Numbered from the stretch's first letter, positions 33,683 to 47,894 are shown. The stretch: DNA of 64,000 nucleotides from Piromyces finnis (GCA_002104945.1 MCFH01000035.1:124001-188000), one strand, 5' to 3'. Numbers and translations: made by a program. The notes: a model not told the origin generated them from the letters alone.

Positions 33683-33917
33683 TTTTAATACTTCTTTTTA
33701 CTTTTTTATACCTTATCTTTTATTTTATTTTTTTTTTTTTATTTATTGTTAATTTTTTTTCTATGCTTATTTGTTTATATGTTTATATATAGTTATCCTT
33801 GTATTAAAGGAAATAATAATGATTATTTACTACTTGTTAAAATCTTTACATAACTTTTATAGATTTCTAGAAAAACATCCTTTTATTACTTGATTCCTTC
33901 ATTCTTATATTATGATT
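31429..33917. other. Long intergenic region, SWEET upstream / metacaspase array downstream edge
   Basis: About 2.5 kb of A/T-rich DNA. It holds T/A tracts near 31490-31590, a mixed-composition stretch at about 32490-32560 (see findings) and a TTTTG-rich duplicated segment at 33554-33690. No convincing gene is seen. The Phe-rich short frames over 33561-33790 come from the repeat. Confidence 0.6.
33554..33690 (+). repeat. Tandem duplication of about 56 bp plus GTTTT pentamer array
   Basis: A unit containing TTTGTTTACTTGTTTA followed by TTTTATTTTGTA and several GTTTT pentamers occurs twice in direct tandem, starting near 33556 and 33612. The second copy runs on into a longer GTTTT pentamer run. 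Confidence 0.85.
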
Positions 33918-35132
33918 TTACATAATAAATTCTTCATTCATATTCATTGGATGACTAGTAGAAAGCTGTGGAATTTGCTTGAAATTCTTTTCTCTCATAA
34001 CTTGTCTAATTTGAGTTAATAATTGAGAGTAAGTTAAGTTTGGATTTTCATTTAAAACAGTAATAAATGCATATGACATAGCACCAGTAGCTTGATTATT
34101 AATTTTAGCATCAGCAGAAGTTTGATTATCTCTACAACCAGAGAATTGAATTACATCAGCATCATGCTTTCTTTTTTCTATTATAGCTTGATTATTTGTT
34201 TTGTTACCACTTAAATTTGAAAAATCAATTGATCCATCAAAAAGGCCAAGAAGGGAACTAGTAATCATAGCTTGATCACCTTGAATAAAACTACCAACAA
34301 TATTGACAGCTTTTTTGAAGATTTCCTTACGAACATCATTTTCAATAACTTCAATGGATCCATCACATTGGTAGGTGTATGGAAGATCCATAACAGTACC
34401 AGAGTGACAGGAATCAAAAATGGCAGTTAATCTACAACCTTTTGGTAATGGTGTAACTAAATTTTCATAAATCTCATCATCAAGAATTTGACCCTTTGAT
34501 TGAAAATCAAGTGGTATTATTGTTTCATCAAAGCCATCAGTTTCATCACCTTCTTTATCTGTAGCTGTACCACCATGACCAGAATAGTGGAAGAATAAGG
34601 AATCACCTGGTTGAGCGCCTTCAACAAGCCATTTCATAGCTTCAATAATATTATGATAAGTTGGTTTCATTATTGGATCATCTTGTTCATCAGTTAAATA
34701 TAAGCAATTTTGGAAACCATATCTTCTGCACATTAATTCAGAAATATTTCTAACATCATTAATACATCCCTTAAGTTCAGCTGATGTACCTGTATAGTTA
34801 ATACCAATGAAAAGAGCCTTTTTATTACCATCACAAGCAGATCTTACAAATTCATCACCATCGTTTTCATAGTAAAAATTATCAACATCTCTATTCCATA
34901 AATTTTCTTCTCTAATTTTCTCATCAACGGTTCGATTAAATTCTTGATTCTCACCATCCCAGGTATTAAAATTAATATCAAATCTCTTTCTATCACGCTT
35001 AACTTCTTGATTCATATTTTGCATAACACTGAATTGGTCTATTCCTTGTTGTAAGAAATCTTGAAATCCACCATTTTCAAAGCTTTGTTGAAAACTTTCA
35101 AAGCTTCGTTGAAAGAAATCTTGAATAGTCAT
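33918..35132 (-). CDS. Type I metacaspase, paralogue 1 of 6
   Basis: Clan CD Arg/Lys-specific cysteine peptidase of the metacaspase family. It is intronless; 404 residues from the ATG at 35132 (an upstream in-frame ATG at 35156 would add 8 hydrophobic residues and is less likely). Prodomain about 1-100, with an amphipathic Phe/Gln repeat (FFQRSFESFQQSFENGGF). The p20-like part begins at NKKALFIGINY. Catalytic His about 186 in HYSGHGG and Cys about 242 in FDSCHSGT are both present, as is the following DLPYTYQCDG block. The p10-like part starts near KRKHDADVIQFSGCRD and ends QIPQLSTSHPMNMNEEF. It is the last gene of the array in transcription direction and the closest to the SWEET gene. Confidence 0.95.
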   Translation of the reverse strand: MTIQDFFQRSFESFQQSFENGGFQDFLQQGIDQFSVMQNMNQEVKRDRKRFDINFNTWDGENQEFNRTVDEKIREENLWNRDVDNFYYENDGDEFVRSACDGNKKALFIGINYTGTSAELKGCINDVRNISELMCRRYGFQNCLYLTDEQDDPIMKPTYHNIIEAMKWLVEGAQPGDSLFFHYSGHGGTATDKEGDETDGFDETIIPLDFQSKGQILDDEIYENLVTPLPKGCRLTAIFDSCHSGTVMDLPYTYQCDGSIEVIENDVRKEIFKKAVNIVGSFIQGDQAMITSSLLGLFDGSIDFSNLSGNKTNNQAIIEKRKHDADVIQFSGCRDNQTSADAKINNQATGAMSYAFITVLNENPNLTYSQLLTQIRQVMREKNFKQIPQLSTSHPMNMNEEFIM

Positions 35133-35433
35133 TTTATTTATTATTAAAACTAACATGTAAAAATAAAAATATATACAATATTTATTTGCAAAAAATTAAT
35201 TGTTAATATTTAAGTTATTATTATTATTATTATTATTAATAAATAACAATGTTTTTTAATTTATAAATTTGAAAAAGTATAATTATTTAAATTATCTTAA
35301 TAATAATGTGTTATTTATTAGTTTAAATCATACATTCAATATTGAATAATTTCTAATGATTTTTAACATTTGCTAAATTAATAATTATTAAATATGTAAT
35401 ATTTTAATTCTTAATGGATGTTAGATTTAATTA

Positions 35434-35517
<84 letters not shown>

Positions 35518-37100
35518 CTACTGTTATTGTCATTATAATTTTCATTATTATATTTATTATTACTATTATTTGTTGTTATTATTGGTATAATTTTAAATAA
35601 TAAAGTATAAATAATAATATAAATAGGTATATATAAATATATAAATGACATTTATGTTGTATAATTTAAGACGACATTTAAATGTCTCTAAAGTATTTTG
35701 TTTATATGAATTGAAGAATTGAAGATTTTTATTATTCTTATAAACATTATTATTATTACTTATTTACCTTAGAATAATGTTTATTTCTTTCTCTTAATAG
35801 ATAAAAATCACCCTTTTATTAATAAAAGTTGAGATAATAAACTTAAAAATACTTTTATAAGAAAAAAAAAAAAAATCGAGGACTTATCCTTTATTTATAT
35901 ATTAATTATTCTAATAAAGTTAAATTAATTATAAAAAATATATCATTTAATTATAAAAATTTAAGTTTGCTATGAATTATATCTTCCACTAATAAAATTT
36001 TATCTATTCATTATATTATCTTTTTGGTGAATCATACATATTATATGGATATACAGAAAAAAAATTTTAATAATTATAATAAAAGAATGAAAGGTTTTTA
36101 TTATATTAAAAAATAATTAATATAAATAAAATCAAATTTCTTTTACAAATTATAAATCTAAAAAATCATAATATTAGATATGGAAAGCTATTTCACTAGT
36201 AATAAAGTCTAGTATAATAATAACGAGAATAATTATAGTAAATATGGAAAATTTAAATTAATGCAGTATACAATATATAGTAACGCAACTAAATAAATTA
36301 AATAAAACTTATTGAATCTTCATTTTTATATATTTAATACTACAATATAAAATTGAAATCCATATATTCCTTGATTATGTTCAACTCATTTATTTGTTCG
36401 CTGTTGATGTAGTTTATAATATATAAATTTTAAAATGTACCCATTTTTTTATTTTATATATATATGTATAGTATTATTAACACTTTCTATAAATGGGAAA
36501 AAAGAAAGAAAAAACTGACAAAAATAACATTAATTCAACATTTAAATTGACAAATCCTATTTATATAGAGCTATATGATTTTTTTTTTTACTTAATTTAT
36601 ATAAATAGAGAAAAAGAAATATAACAAAAAGAAAAAAGAGAATTAAAAAAAAAAAAAGCATCTACTAAATTGTGTTTTAATATTTTAATAATCACTATAT
36701 CACTATGTTCATAAATTATACTTTTTTTTTTTTTTTAATTTTTTATTTTTTTATTTTTTTATTTTTTTTATTTTTTTTTTTACTACCTTTCTTTTTATTA
36801 TTTATGAAACGCAAAGGTGTTTTTCATTTATATTTCACTAATGAAAAAGTATCATTAGTTATTTAAAAATTATAAAGTATAATACATTATAAATTTTATA
36901 TACAATGTATAATTTTAACAATAATATGAAATGATTTTTGTAAGATCGACGTTGTTGTTTGTTCATTTTAATATTTTTAATATTTAAACATTATTTTATA
37001 AAATAAAGCTTTTTAAAAAAAATAAAATAAGAAAAAAAAAACTTATTTATTTGAATAATATATTTTATTAAATAGATAGTTTCTTCACTGATAAACTATC
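35133..37100. other. Intergenic spacer between metacaspases 1 and 2
   Basis: About 2 kb of A/T-rich DNA, with an (ATT)n array at about 35432-35517 and T/A homopolymers near 36721-36780. No coding exon is seen. It should contain the promoter of paralogue 1. Confidence 0.65.
35432..35517 (+). repeat. (ATT)n microsatellite
   Basis: About 28 pure ATT units, roughly 300 bp upstream of metacaspase paralogue 1 on its gene strand. Confidence 0.95.
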
Positions 37101-38591
37101 TTAAATTTTGAATATTTCATTCATGTTCATTGGGTGACTAGTAGAAAGTTGTGGAATTTGGGAGAATCTCTTTTCCTTCATAACTTGACGAATATTAGTT
37201 AATAATTGAGTATAAGTCAAATTTGGATTTTGATTTAATACAGTAATAAGAGCATAAGACATGGCACCAGTAGAGACGTTATTAATTTTAGCATCAGCAG
37301 AAGTTTGATCATCTCTACAACCTGAGAATTGAATAACATCAGCATCATGCTTTCTTTTATTAATGGCATTTTGATTAGCACTACTATTACCACTACTGTA
37401 ACTGCCACCAGATAAACCACTTGCTAATTGAGCAAAGTTAATAGAACCATCGAATATACTAAGAAGAGAACTAGCAATCTTTGCTTGATCACCAGAAATA
37501 AGACTACCAACAATATTAATGGCCTTCTTGAAAACTTCCTTACGGACATCATTTTCAATAACTTCAACTTGACCATCACATTGATAGGTGTATGGAAGAT
37601 CTAAAACGGTACCAGAGTGACAAGAATCGAAAATAGCTGTTAATCTACAACCTTGTGGTAATGGAGTAACTAAATTTTCATAAATGATATCATCAGTAAT
37701 TTGACCAGCGGATTCATAATCAAGTGGAATAATAGTTTCATCATAGCCATCAACTTCATCACCATCTCCATCCTTAGCTGTACCACCATGACCAGAATAG
37801 TGGAAAAATAAGGAATCACCAGATTTGGCACCTTGAACAAGCCATTTCATTCCTTCAATAATATTATTATAAGTTGGTTTTTTTGAAGAATCTTGTTGTT
37901 CGTCTGTTAAATATAAACAGTTTTGGAAACCAAATCTTTGACAGACTAATTGAGAAACATTCTTAACATCATTAATACAACCCTTAAGTTCGGCTGAAGT
38001 GCCAGTGTAATTAATACCAATGAAAAGAGCCTTTTTATTACCATCCAAGGTAGATCTGACACTTCTATCACCACCTTTTTCTCTGTAGAATTTATCAAGA
38101 TCAGTTTGCCATAATTTTTGTTCTCTAATTTTCTTATTAACTTCAACATGTAATTTTTGACTTTCATTTAAACCTTCATTATTATTCCATCTATTAATTT
38201 GAATATTATATCTACCACCTGGTCTTCCCATACCTGTACCTGGTCTTCCCATACCTTGACCTTGCATACCCATTCCTGGTCCTCCCATACCTGTACCTGG
38301 TCTTCCCATACCTTGACCTTGCATACCCATACCTGGTCCTCCCATACCTGGTCTTCCCATACCTTGACCTTGCATACCCATACCTGGTCCTCCCATGCCT
38401 GGTCTTCCCATGCCTTGACCTTGCATACCCATACCTGGTCCTCCCATACCTGGTCTTCCCATGCCTTGACCTTGCATACCCATTCCTGGTCCTCCCATGC
38501 CTGGTCTTCCCATGCCTTGACCTTGCATACCCATTCCTGGTCTGCCTTGGCCATTGTTTTCATCACCTCTTCTTCCTGAACCAAAGAACAT
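37101..38591 (-). CDS. Type I metacaspase, paralogue 2 of 6, Gly/Met/Gln-repeat prodomain
   Basis: Intronless, 496 residues. Residues about 17-125 are a prodomain of near-perfect 17-residue repeats (GMGGPGMGMQGQGMGRP), reminiscent of the Pro/Gln-rich prodomains of fungal and plant type I metacaspases. The peptidase part starts near NKKALFIGINY. His about 268 (HYSGHGG) and Cys about 324 (FDSCHSGT) are both intact. A Gly/Ser-rich linker (ASGLSGGSYSSGNSSANQN) separates the p20- and p10-like parts. A 173-nt stretch is identical to paralogue 3. The other frames across the repeat are shadows. Confidence 0.96.
   Translation of the reverse strand: MFFGSGRRGDENNGQGRPGMGMQGQGMGRPGMGGPGMGMQGQGMGRPGMGGPGMGMQGQGMGRPGMGGPGMGMQGQGMGRPGMGGPGMGMQGQGMGRPGTGMGGPGMGMQGQGMGRPGTGMGRPGGRYNIQINRWNNNEGLNESQKLHVEVNKKIREQKLWQTDLDKFYREKGGDRSVRSTLDGNKKALFIGINYTGTSAELKGCINDVKNVSQLVCQRFGFQNCLYLTDEQQDSSKKPTYNNIIEGMKWLVQGAKSGDSLFFHYSGHGGTAKDGDGDEVDGYDETIIPLDYESAGQITDDIIYENLVTPLPQGCRLTAIFDSCHSGTVLDLPYTYQCDGQVEVIENDVRKEVFKKAINIVGSLISGDQAKIASSLLSIFDGSINFAQLASGLSGGSYSSGNSSANQNAINKRKHDADVIQFSGCRDDQTSADAKINNVSTGAMSYALITVLNQNPNLTYTQLLTNIRQVMKEKRFSQIPQLSTSHPMNMNEIFKI
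38215..38543 (-). repeat. 51-bp coding minisatellite in metacaspase 2 prodomain
   Basis: Five to six tandem copies of a 51-nt unit encoding a 17-residue Gly/Met/Pro/Gln motif. The two copies nearest the peptidase domain are altered by an extra GTGM. It is the most GC-rich stretch in the region. Confidence 0.93.
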
Positions 38592-41128
38592 TTTTATTTT
38601 CCTATTTTATGTCTATATAAAAATATTGTATAACTATTTGGTTATTAACTACTAAATTGTTAATAGAAAAATATTTAAATTTTTATATTCATAGATAATA
38701 AATTAATTCATATATATTATTCTATTAATATTAATTTTTCTTTTTCATTATATTTTTTATTTATTGAATATTGAATACACATTAACTTCATTTTTTAATT
38801 GTAACACTTTCAAAAGAACAATTCAAATATTATTATTTTTTTTCTCCTTTCTTAAAAAAATAATATATTAAATATTTATTTTGAACAGTAAGGTTAAATA
38901 TATCAAAAGTTTGGTTTTATTTTTTTATTATTACTCTATTCTAACTATTTTATTATTCCTCTTATTTTCTTTAATAATTTTTGTACAAAAGATAAATATA
39001 TCAATATTTTAATATTGACATTCACACAATTCACATTAATATTTTTTTTTCTTTGTTTTATGAATAATACTATTAATGTTTTTTTAATTTTTTATAATTT
39101 TTTTACCTTTTATATTAAGTACCTTTCTTTAAAGATAATAATATAATTTATTTATAAAAAAAAAAAAAAAAAAATATAGGAAATATATTCATTTTTATAT
39201 AATTTTTTTTTAACAATCTTTCTTAACATAATACACACATCCATATTTTGTTTTTAATTTAATAAAGTTTAATTCTATATAAATTATAATAATTTCTTTT
39301 TTTTTTTTAATAATAATTAAAGTGTATTAATTATTTACTTTTTAAATTTTTATTTCAAAAGAAATATTATATATTATAGTATATTCATAATATGTGTATA
39401 CCATATATTATATACTATACTATTATAAATTATCATAGTAGTACTGTTAATATATGATTTAATATATTGTTTGAATATATTATTAATGCATTTAAATTAA
39501 AATGTTGATTTATTTTTTGATTGAATTAGCCTTTTTCTTATATATATTCAATACTAAAATATTGCCTACCTCTTTTCAATAATAAATCATAGTATATAGT
39601 AGATTCAAATTATTTTACCTAAAAAAAACACATAAAAATATTAAATAAAAACAAATAGAGTAATAAAGGTTACACATATATAACTACAATATATTGTTTA
39701 TATATAACCCTTACAATTAAGATATGTCATATACTGAAAAATAATTTATATTCAAATTTTTTAAAAAATTAATATTTTTTTTATGTTTGGAAGAAAGGCA
39801 TGTTTTTGACTTTTAACCAATGATCATGCTAGGAGTTAAAGAGGTAAGTTAAAAATAAAAGAGCCTCTTTCTCTTTATATATAGTAACTAAATAAAGTTG
39901 CATTGAAATAAAGGGAAATTAAATAATAAACTAATAAAAAAAGACATGGAAAGTGGAAGATAAAAGTTGAAATTATATGATAATTTGTATCTATGGTTTT
40001 TTTATTTTTAAAGAAAAAGGTATATATATTTTTTATTTTTAATCTGTATATTATAAATTCATAACACTTTTTTAATATATAAATAATTAATCAATATTTT
40101 GAAATTTTCATCTATACTTTATTAGTAATATAAATATTTCAATTCCTAAAGATATTGGTTATTCTACTTGTCATCCTTTGAATAAATATTCCCTTTTATT
40201 TATAGAACATATAAATAAATAATAAAAAAATGAAAACTTTTTAATATAAATAAAAATATATTTATTTATTTGATTGTATCACAAACTTTAAATGGAAATA
40301 TAAATTACTATTTTTTATATTAAAAATTTGTATTTTAAAATACGCTTATTAATGTAAAAATCCAAACTATTTATCATTTATAATAATTAAAAATAAAAAT
40401 ATACAAACATAAAAAAGAAAAGTGACATATAACTTTACTATTTTTGGCACCAACAAAAATTAAATGTTTTAATAAATCAATGTAGACTGTAAATTTAAAA
40501 TATATAATTATTTTTAATATATATATATATTTCATTCCAATATAAAATATATAATTAAAACTATATTTTTATTACAATAAAAAATGAATGGAATCATTAT
40601 TTTAGAGAAATAAAATAATATAAATAGTATCACTTAATAGCAAGATTTGGTAATTAATAATTTGAATAATAAATAAATAAAAATCATAAACTTTCAAAAT
40701 AAAATATTTTAAATTAAACACTATGGACATTTTAAAGTATATATGATTTAGTTTTTTTAATCTTTTTTTTTTATTTATTATTTTATTTTTTATTTTTTTT
40801 TTTATTATATGTAGTTTTTTTTATGCTTTTCTTTATATTTAAAATTAGTTCAATATAAAAGAAAGGTGATGTTAAAATTATTCAATTCATTGAATTGTAA
40901 TAATACAAAAGCTAATTAAATGAGGTTGTTGTTTTTTTTGTTTGTTTGTTTTTTTCTTAATGAATTTGTTATGTGTAGTAAAATAACTCTATTAAATAAT
41001 GAAAAAAAGGTATTCTTATTGATTTTTGATTTTTGAAAAATAGTTATGAGTTTTTGTTTTGTTTCTTGTCAATAAATAAATAAAATAAAATGTATTATTT
41101 ATGTTTTGAAAAGTATTTTTATTTTATC
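38592..41128. other. Intergenic spacer between metacaspases 2 and 3
   Basis: About 2.5 kb of A/T-rich DNA with many T tracts and a GTTT-rich patch near 40925-40955. No gene or recognisable decayed metacaspase fragment was seen by eye. Confidence 0.6.
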
Positions 41129-42613
41129 TTACAAAAAGAATTTTTCATTCATGTTCATTGGGTGACTAGTAGAAAGTTGTGGAATTTGGGAGAATTTCTT
41201 TTCCTTCATAATTTGACGAATACTGGTTAATAATTGAGTGTAAGAATAATCTCTATCTTGATTTAACAAGGTCACCATGGCATAAGACATAGCACCAGTA
41301 GATTCATTATTAATCTTAGCATCAGCAGAGGTTTGATTATCTCTACAACCTGAAAATTGAATAACATCAGCATCATGCTTTCTTCTCTTAATTGCATTTT
41401 GGTTTGCAGCACTACCTTGACTACTACCACTACTACCTAATTTGGAAAAATCAATGGAACCATCAAAAATACTAAGAAGAGAACTAGCAATCTTTGTTTG
41501 ATCACCAGAAATAAGGCTACCAACAACATTAATGGCCTTCTTGAAAACTTCCTTACGGACATCATTTTCAATAACTTCAACTTGACCATCACATTGATAG
41601 GTGTATGGAAGATCTAAAACGGTACCAGAGTGACAAGAATCGAAAATAGCTGTTAATCTACAACCTTGTGGTAATGGAGTAACTAAATTTTCATAAATGA
41701 CATCATCAATAATTTGACCAGCCTTTTGGTAATCAAGTGGTAAAATAGTTTCATCAAAACCATCAACTTCATCACCATCTTCATCCTTAGCTGTACCACC
41801 ATGACCAGAGTAGTGGAAAAACAAGGAATCACCAGATTTGGCACCTTGAACAAGCCATTTCATTCCTTCAATAATATTATTATAAGTTGGTTTTTTGTCT
41901 GGATCTTGTTGTTCATCAGTCAAGTATAAACAATTTTGGAAACCATATTTTCTACAGAATAATTCAGATACATTTTTAACATCATTAATACAACCCTTTA
42001 ATTCAGCCTGAGTTCCTTTATAGTTTATACCAATAAAAAGTGCTTTTTTGTTACCATTGCAAGCAGATCTGACACTCCTATCACCACCTTTTTCTCTGTA
42101 AAATTTATCGAGATCTCTTTGCCATAAATTTTGTTCTTTAATTTTTTGATTTACAGTATTATTAAAATCTTGATCTGTATTATTATTACTACTCCAATTA
42201 TTAATGGAATATTTATATCTTCTACCTCCACCCATTCCTGGGCCTCCAAAACCACCACCCATACCTGGACCTCCAAAGCCGCCATTCATTCCTGGGCCTC
42301 CAAAACCACCACCCATACCTGGACCTCCGAAACCACCATTCATACCTGGACCCCCAAAGCCACCACCATATCCATTACCATAACCATCATTACCTCCCAA
42401 ACCTCTCATACCTTGATCATTCATTCCCATTCCTGGTCCGCCTGGTCCACCAAAACCTCCTGGTCCACCTGGGCCTCCAAAACCTCCTGGGCCTCCAAAA
42501 CCTCCTGGTCCACCTGGGCCTCCAAAACCTCTTGGACCTCCAAAACCTCCTGGTCCACCTGGGCCTCCAAAACCTCTTGGACCTCCAAAACCTCCTGGTC
42601 CTCCCATATACAT
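41129..42613 (-). CDS. Type I metacaspase, paralogue 3 of 6, Gly/Pro/Phe-repeat prodomain
   Basis: Intronless, 494 residues. Residues about 4-130 are a Gly-rich prodomain built of two different repeat families: a 15-residue FGGPRGFGGPGGPGG type and, after a short non-repetitive bridge (GMNDQGMRGLGGNDGYG), a GGFGGPGMNGGFGGPGM type. His about 271 (HYSGHGG) and Cys about 327 (FDSCHSGT) are intact. The catalytic half is almost identical to paralogue 2, including silent positions. The ATG at 42613 is followed directly by the repeats. An upstream ATG in another frame (70 aa) is a shadow. Confidence 0.96.
   Translation of the reverse strand: MYMGGPGGFGGPRGFGGPGGPGGFGGPRGFGGPGGPGGFGGPGGFGGPGGPGGFGGPGGPGMGMNDQGMRGLGGNDGYGNGYGGGFGGPGMNGGFGGPGMGGGFGGPGMNGGFGGPGMGGGFGGPGMGGGRRYKYSINNWSSNNNTDQDFNNTVNQKIKEQNLWQRDLDKFYREKGGDRSVRSACNGNKKALFIGINYKGTQAELKGCINDVKNVSELFCRKYGFQNCLYLTDEQQDPDKKPTYNNIIEGMKWLVQGAKSGDSLFFHYSGHGGTAKDEDGDEVDGFDETILPLDYQKAGQIIDDVIYENLVTPLPQGCRLTAIFDSCHSGTVLDLPYTYQCDGQVEVIENDVRKEVFKKAINVVGSLISGDQTKIASSLLSIFDGSIDFSKLGSSGSSQGSAANQNAIKRRKHDADVIQFSGCRDNQTSADAKINNESTGAMSYAMVTLLNQDRDYSYTQLLTSIRQIMKEKKFSQIPQLSTSHPMNMNEKFFL
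42224..42604 (-). repeat. Gly/Pro/Phe coding minisatellites in metacaspase 3 prodomain
   Basis: Two adjacent arrays of GC-rich coding repeats: a roughly 45-nt unit (about 42430-42604) and a roughly 30-nt unit (about 42224-42365). Unit length and encoded motif differ from those of paralogue 2. Confidence 0.9.
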
Positions 42614-44099
42614 TTTGATATATTAATTATCAATTATTATGATAAAAAAACTTTTTTTTTTAATTATTATATTAAATAAAAAAAAATTAATGAATATTTC
42701 AATTAAATTTATTATTTGGTATTTAAATTATTATTTTCATTTAATAAGTAATTTAATGAATCTATCATTATTGTAATTATTTTTATTTCTCCTTCTATGT
42801 TTTTAATATAATATTAACCTTTTGGTGTATTTTATGAGTTAGTTTGGTTTGTTATATTTTATCACTTTTTTGTGATTTATTATATTTTACTTTGAGTTAC
42901 TTTTGAATTTTTTTTAAAAAAAAAAAAAATAAAAAAATGAAGATGATAATAACAAGGATAATAATAATAAATCTTATTTTCAAATTAATAAATTAATTTA
43001 ATTCAAACATTTATAAAACATATATATAGTTGAGCATTACTTTAATTAAATAACTTTTTTATTACAATAATTGTAATTATTGTATACATTATTGAACTTT
43101 AAAATCATAAATTATTTATATTTTAAATAAAATAATAATCATAATAAATAAGAATAAGAATAAAAATATAAGTGTATTATGTTTAAATAGGCTATTAATA
43201 AAATAAACAAGAATAGATAAAATAAAAATAATTAAAAACCCAATACATCTATCTCATTGAATTTTTTGAAAATAAAGGATAAAAAAATAAAGTAAAATAA
43301 AAATTAATATAAATAAATTAATTTAATTTATTAATTTATTTTACCTTTCATTAAAAAATTTTTTTGGTATAATAAATTAATATATTTTAAAAATAATACT
43401 AAATGTTAGATGTAGCCACTGTCAAAAAAAAAAAAATAAAATCTGTTTTTTATTTACTGAATTATTTTTATTCTACCACGATTTTGATTTTTTTTTTTTT
43501 TTTTTTTAACAGCTATATATATTTTAAAATCCTTAGTAAAATTATAATTATAATACAAGTATTTATGTATTTGTGTATTTAAAAAAATAATTTTTGCTTT
43601 ATCACTCAAAAAGCAATTTAAGAATCAACAAATTATTTAAAAAAAAAAATAGAGTTTTTTTTTTCTGTATACTATAGTTTTTGATTACTATTATAAACAA
43701 TTAATAATCACTAACAATAATAATTAAGTAAATAAAATTATCTAAATATCCTATTAATTTTAAAATAGTATACTTTAAAAATTATATTTTATATTTAATA
43801 GCCTTTATTTGTTATAAAATTTTTTTATAAATAATTTAATTTTTTTTATGTGTTCGTATATTCGTCTTTTACATGGTATATTACAACATTAATATTTTAA
43901 TAAGCATATAAAAGATAAATGCTTTACAATATATTATACGATTACAATGTTTGAAATTTATTTATTATAATACATGATTACTATTTTCAAATTACTTTCA
44001 ATATTTTTTTGCATTAATTTAACAAAAATAGTAAAATGTTTTCAAACATGATATAATTTATATTATCATGATATTATTGTTTTTAAATATGCGTATTGC
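42614..44099. other. Intergenic spacer between metacaspases 3 and 4
   Basis: About 1.5 kb of A/T-rich DNA with homopolymer tracts near 42910 and 43485-43510. No gene is seen. It should hold the promoter of paralogue 3. Confidence 0.65.
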
Positions 44100-45320
44100 T
44101 TAGATAGTGAATTGAGCATTCATGTTCATTGGATGAGATGCAGAAAGTTGTGGGATTTGAGAGAATCTCTTTTCATTCATGATTTGTCTAATTTGAGTTA
44201 ATAATTGTAAGTAAGTGATGTTTGGATTTTGATTTAAAACAGTAATTAAAGCGTAAGACATAGCACCAGTAGAAACGTTATTAATATTAGCATCAGCTGA
44301 GGTTTGATTATCTCTGCAACCAGAGAATTGAATTACATCAGCGTCGTGTTTTCTCTTTTCAATAATAGCTTGTTGTTGTTCTGGACTAGAGCTAGCAGTA
44401 AGAGAACCGTCAAAGATACTCATAAGAGCAGAAGCTATACCAGCGGTGTTACCAGTAATAAGACTACCTACAACACTAATGGCCTTCTTGAAAATTTCCT
44501 TACGAACATCATTTTCAATAACTTCAACTTGACCATCACATTGGTAAGTGTATGGGAGATCCATAACAGTACCAGAGTGACAGGAATCGAAAACAGCAGT
44601 TAATCTACAACCTTGTGGTAATGGTTTAACTAAGTTTTCGTAAATAACATCATCAACAATTTGACCAGTTTGTTGGTAGTCAAGTGGTAATATAGTTTCA
44701 TCAAAACCATCAATTTCATCATTTTCAGAATCCTTAGCTGTACCACCGTGACCAGAGTAGTGGAAGAATAAAGAATCACCTGGCTTAGCATCTTGAACGA
44801 GCCATCTCATACCATTAATGATATTTTCATATGTTGGTTTCTTTGAAGAATCTTGTTGATCATCAGTTAAATATAAACAATTTTGGAAACCAAATCTTTG
44901 ACAGACTAATTGAGAAACATTCTTTACATCATTAATACAACCTCTGAGTTCAGCTTGAGTACCAAAGTAGTTGATACCAACAAAAAGAGCCTTTTTGTTA
45001 CCAGAACAATTAGAAGTAGTGAAGTTATTACCATCTCTACTGTTGTAAAATCCTTCAGTATCCTTGTTCCATAAGTTTTGGCTTTTAATTTGTTCATGAA
45101 TACTCTTAGTAAATTCAGAAGCAGAGTTAGCAGTGTTAATTTTAACTCTGTATCTCTTGTTTTGACCAGCAATATTAGCGATGGTTTGTACACCATTAAA
45201 GATGTTGTTAAGAGTTTTGGAATCAACATGTTGAGATACTTGTTGAATACCTTGTTGGATACCTTGTTGGATACCGTTTTTAACAGTTTCGTTATTCTTT
45301 AATTTGTTTAAGAAATCCAT
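44100..45320 (-). CDS. Type I metacaspase, paralogue 4 of 6, IQQG-repeat prodomain
   Basis: Intronless, 406 residues. The N-terminus has three IQQG/IQQ units (GIQQGIQQGIQQVSQHV) predicted to be helical, with no Gly-rich array. The peptidase part has NKKALFVGINY, His about 191 (HYSGHGG), Cys about 247 (FDSCHSGT) and TYQCDGQVEVIENDVRKEIF. The p10-like part starts near KRKHDADVIQFSGCRD. It ends QIPQLSASHPMNMNAQFTI, with Ala where the paralogues have Thr. Visibly higher G/C than its flanks. Confidence 0.95.
   Translation of the reverse strand: MDFLNKLKNNETVKNGIQQGIQQGIQQVSQHVDSKTLNNIFNGVQTIANIAGQNKRYRVKINTANSASEFTKSIHEQIKSQNLWNKDTEGFYNSRDGNNFTTSNCSGNKKALFVGINYFGTQAELRGCINDVKNVSQLVCQRFGFQNCLYLTDDQQDSSKKPTYENIINGMRWLVQDAKPGDSLFFHYSGHGGTAKDSENDEIDGFDETILPLDYQQTGQIVDDVIYENLVKPLPQGCRLTAVFDSCHSGTVMDLPYTYQCDGQVEVIENDVRKEIFKKAISVVGSLITGNTAGIASALMSIFDGSLTASSSPEQQQAIIEKRKHDADVIQFSGCRDNQTSADANINNVSTGAMSYALITVLNQNPNITYLQLLTQIRQIMNEKRFSQIPQLSASHPMNMNAQFTI

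Positions 45321-47894
<2,574 letters not shown>

Noticed and set aside
38199-38579. Plus-strand Thr/Trp/Ser/His-rich frame opposite the metacaspase 2 prodomain
   Set aside because: It is the antisense shadow of the Gly/Met/Pro repeat. The minus frame continues into a complete peptidase domain.
42131-42679. Plus-strand Ser/Thr/Trp-rich frame opposite metacaspase 3
   Set aside because: Antisense shadow of the Gly-rich repeat with no independent start context or homology.
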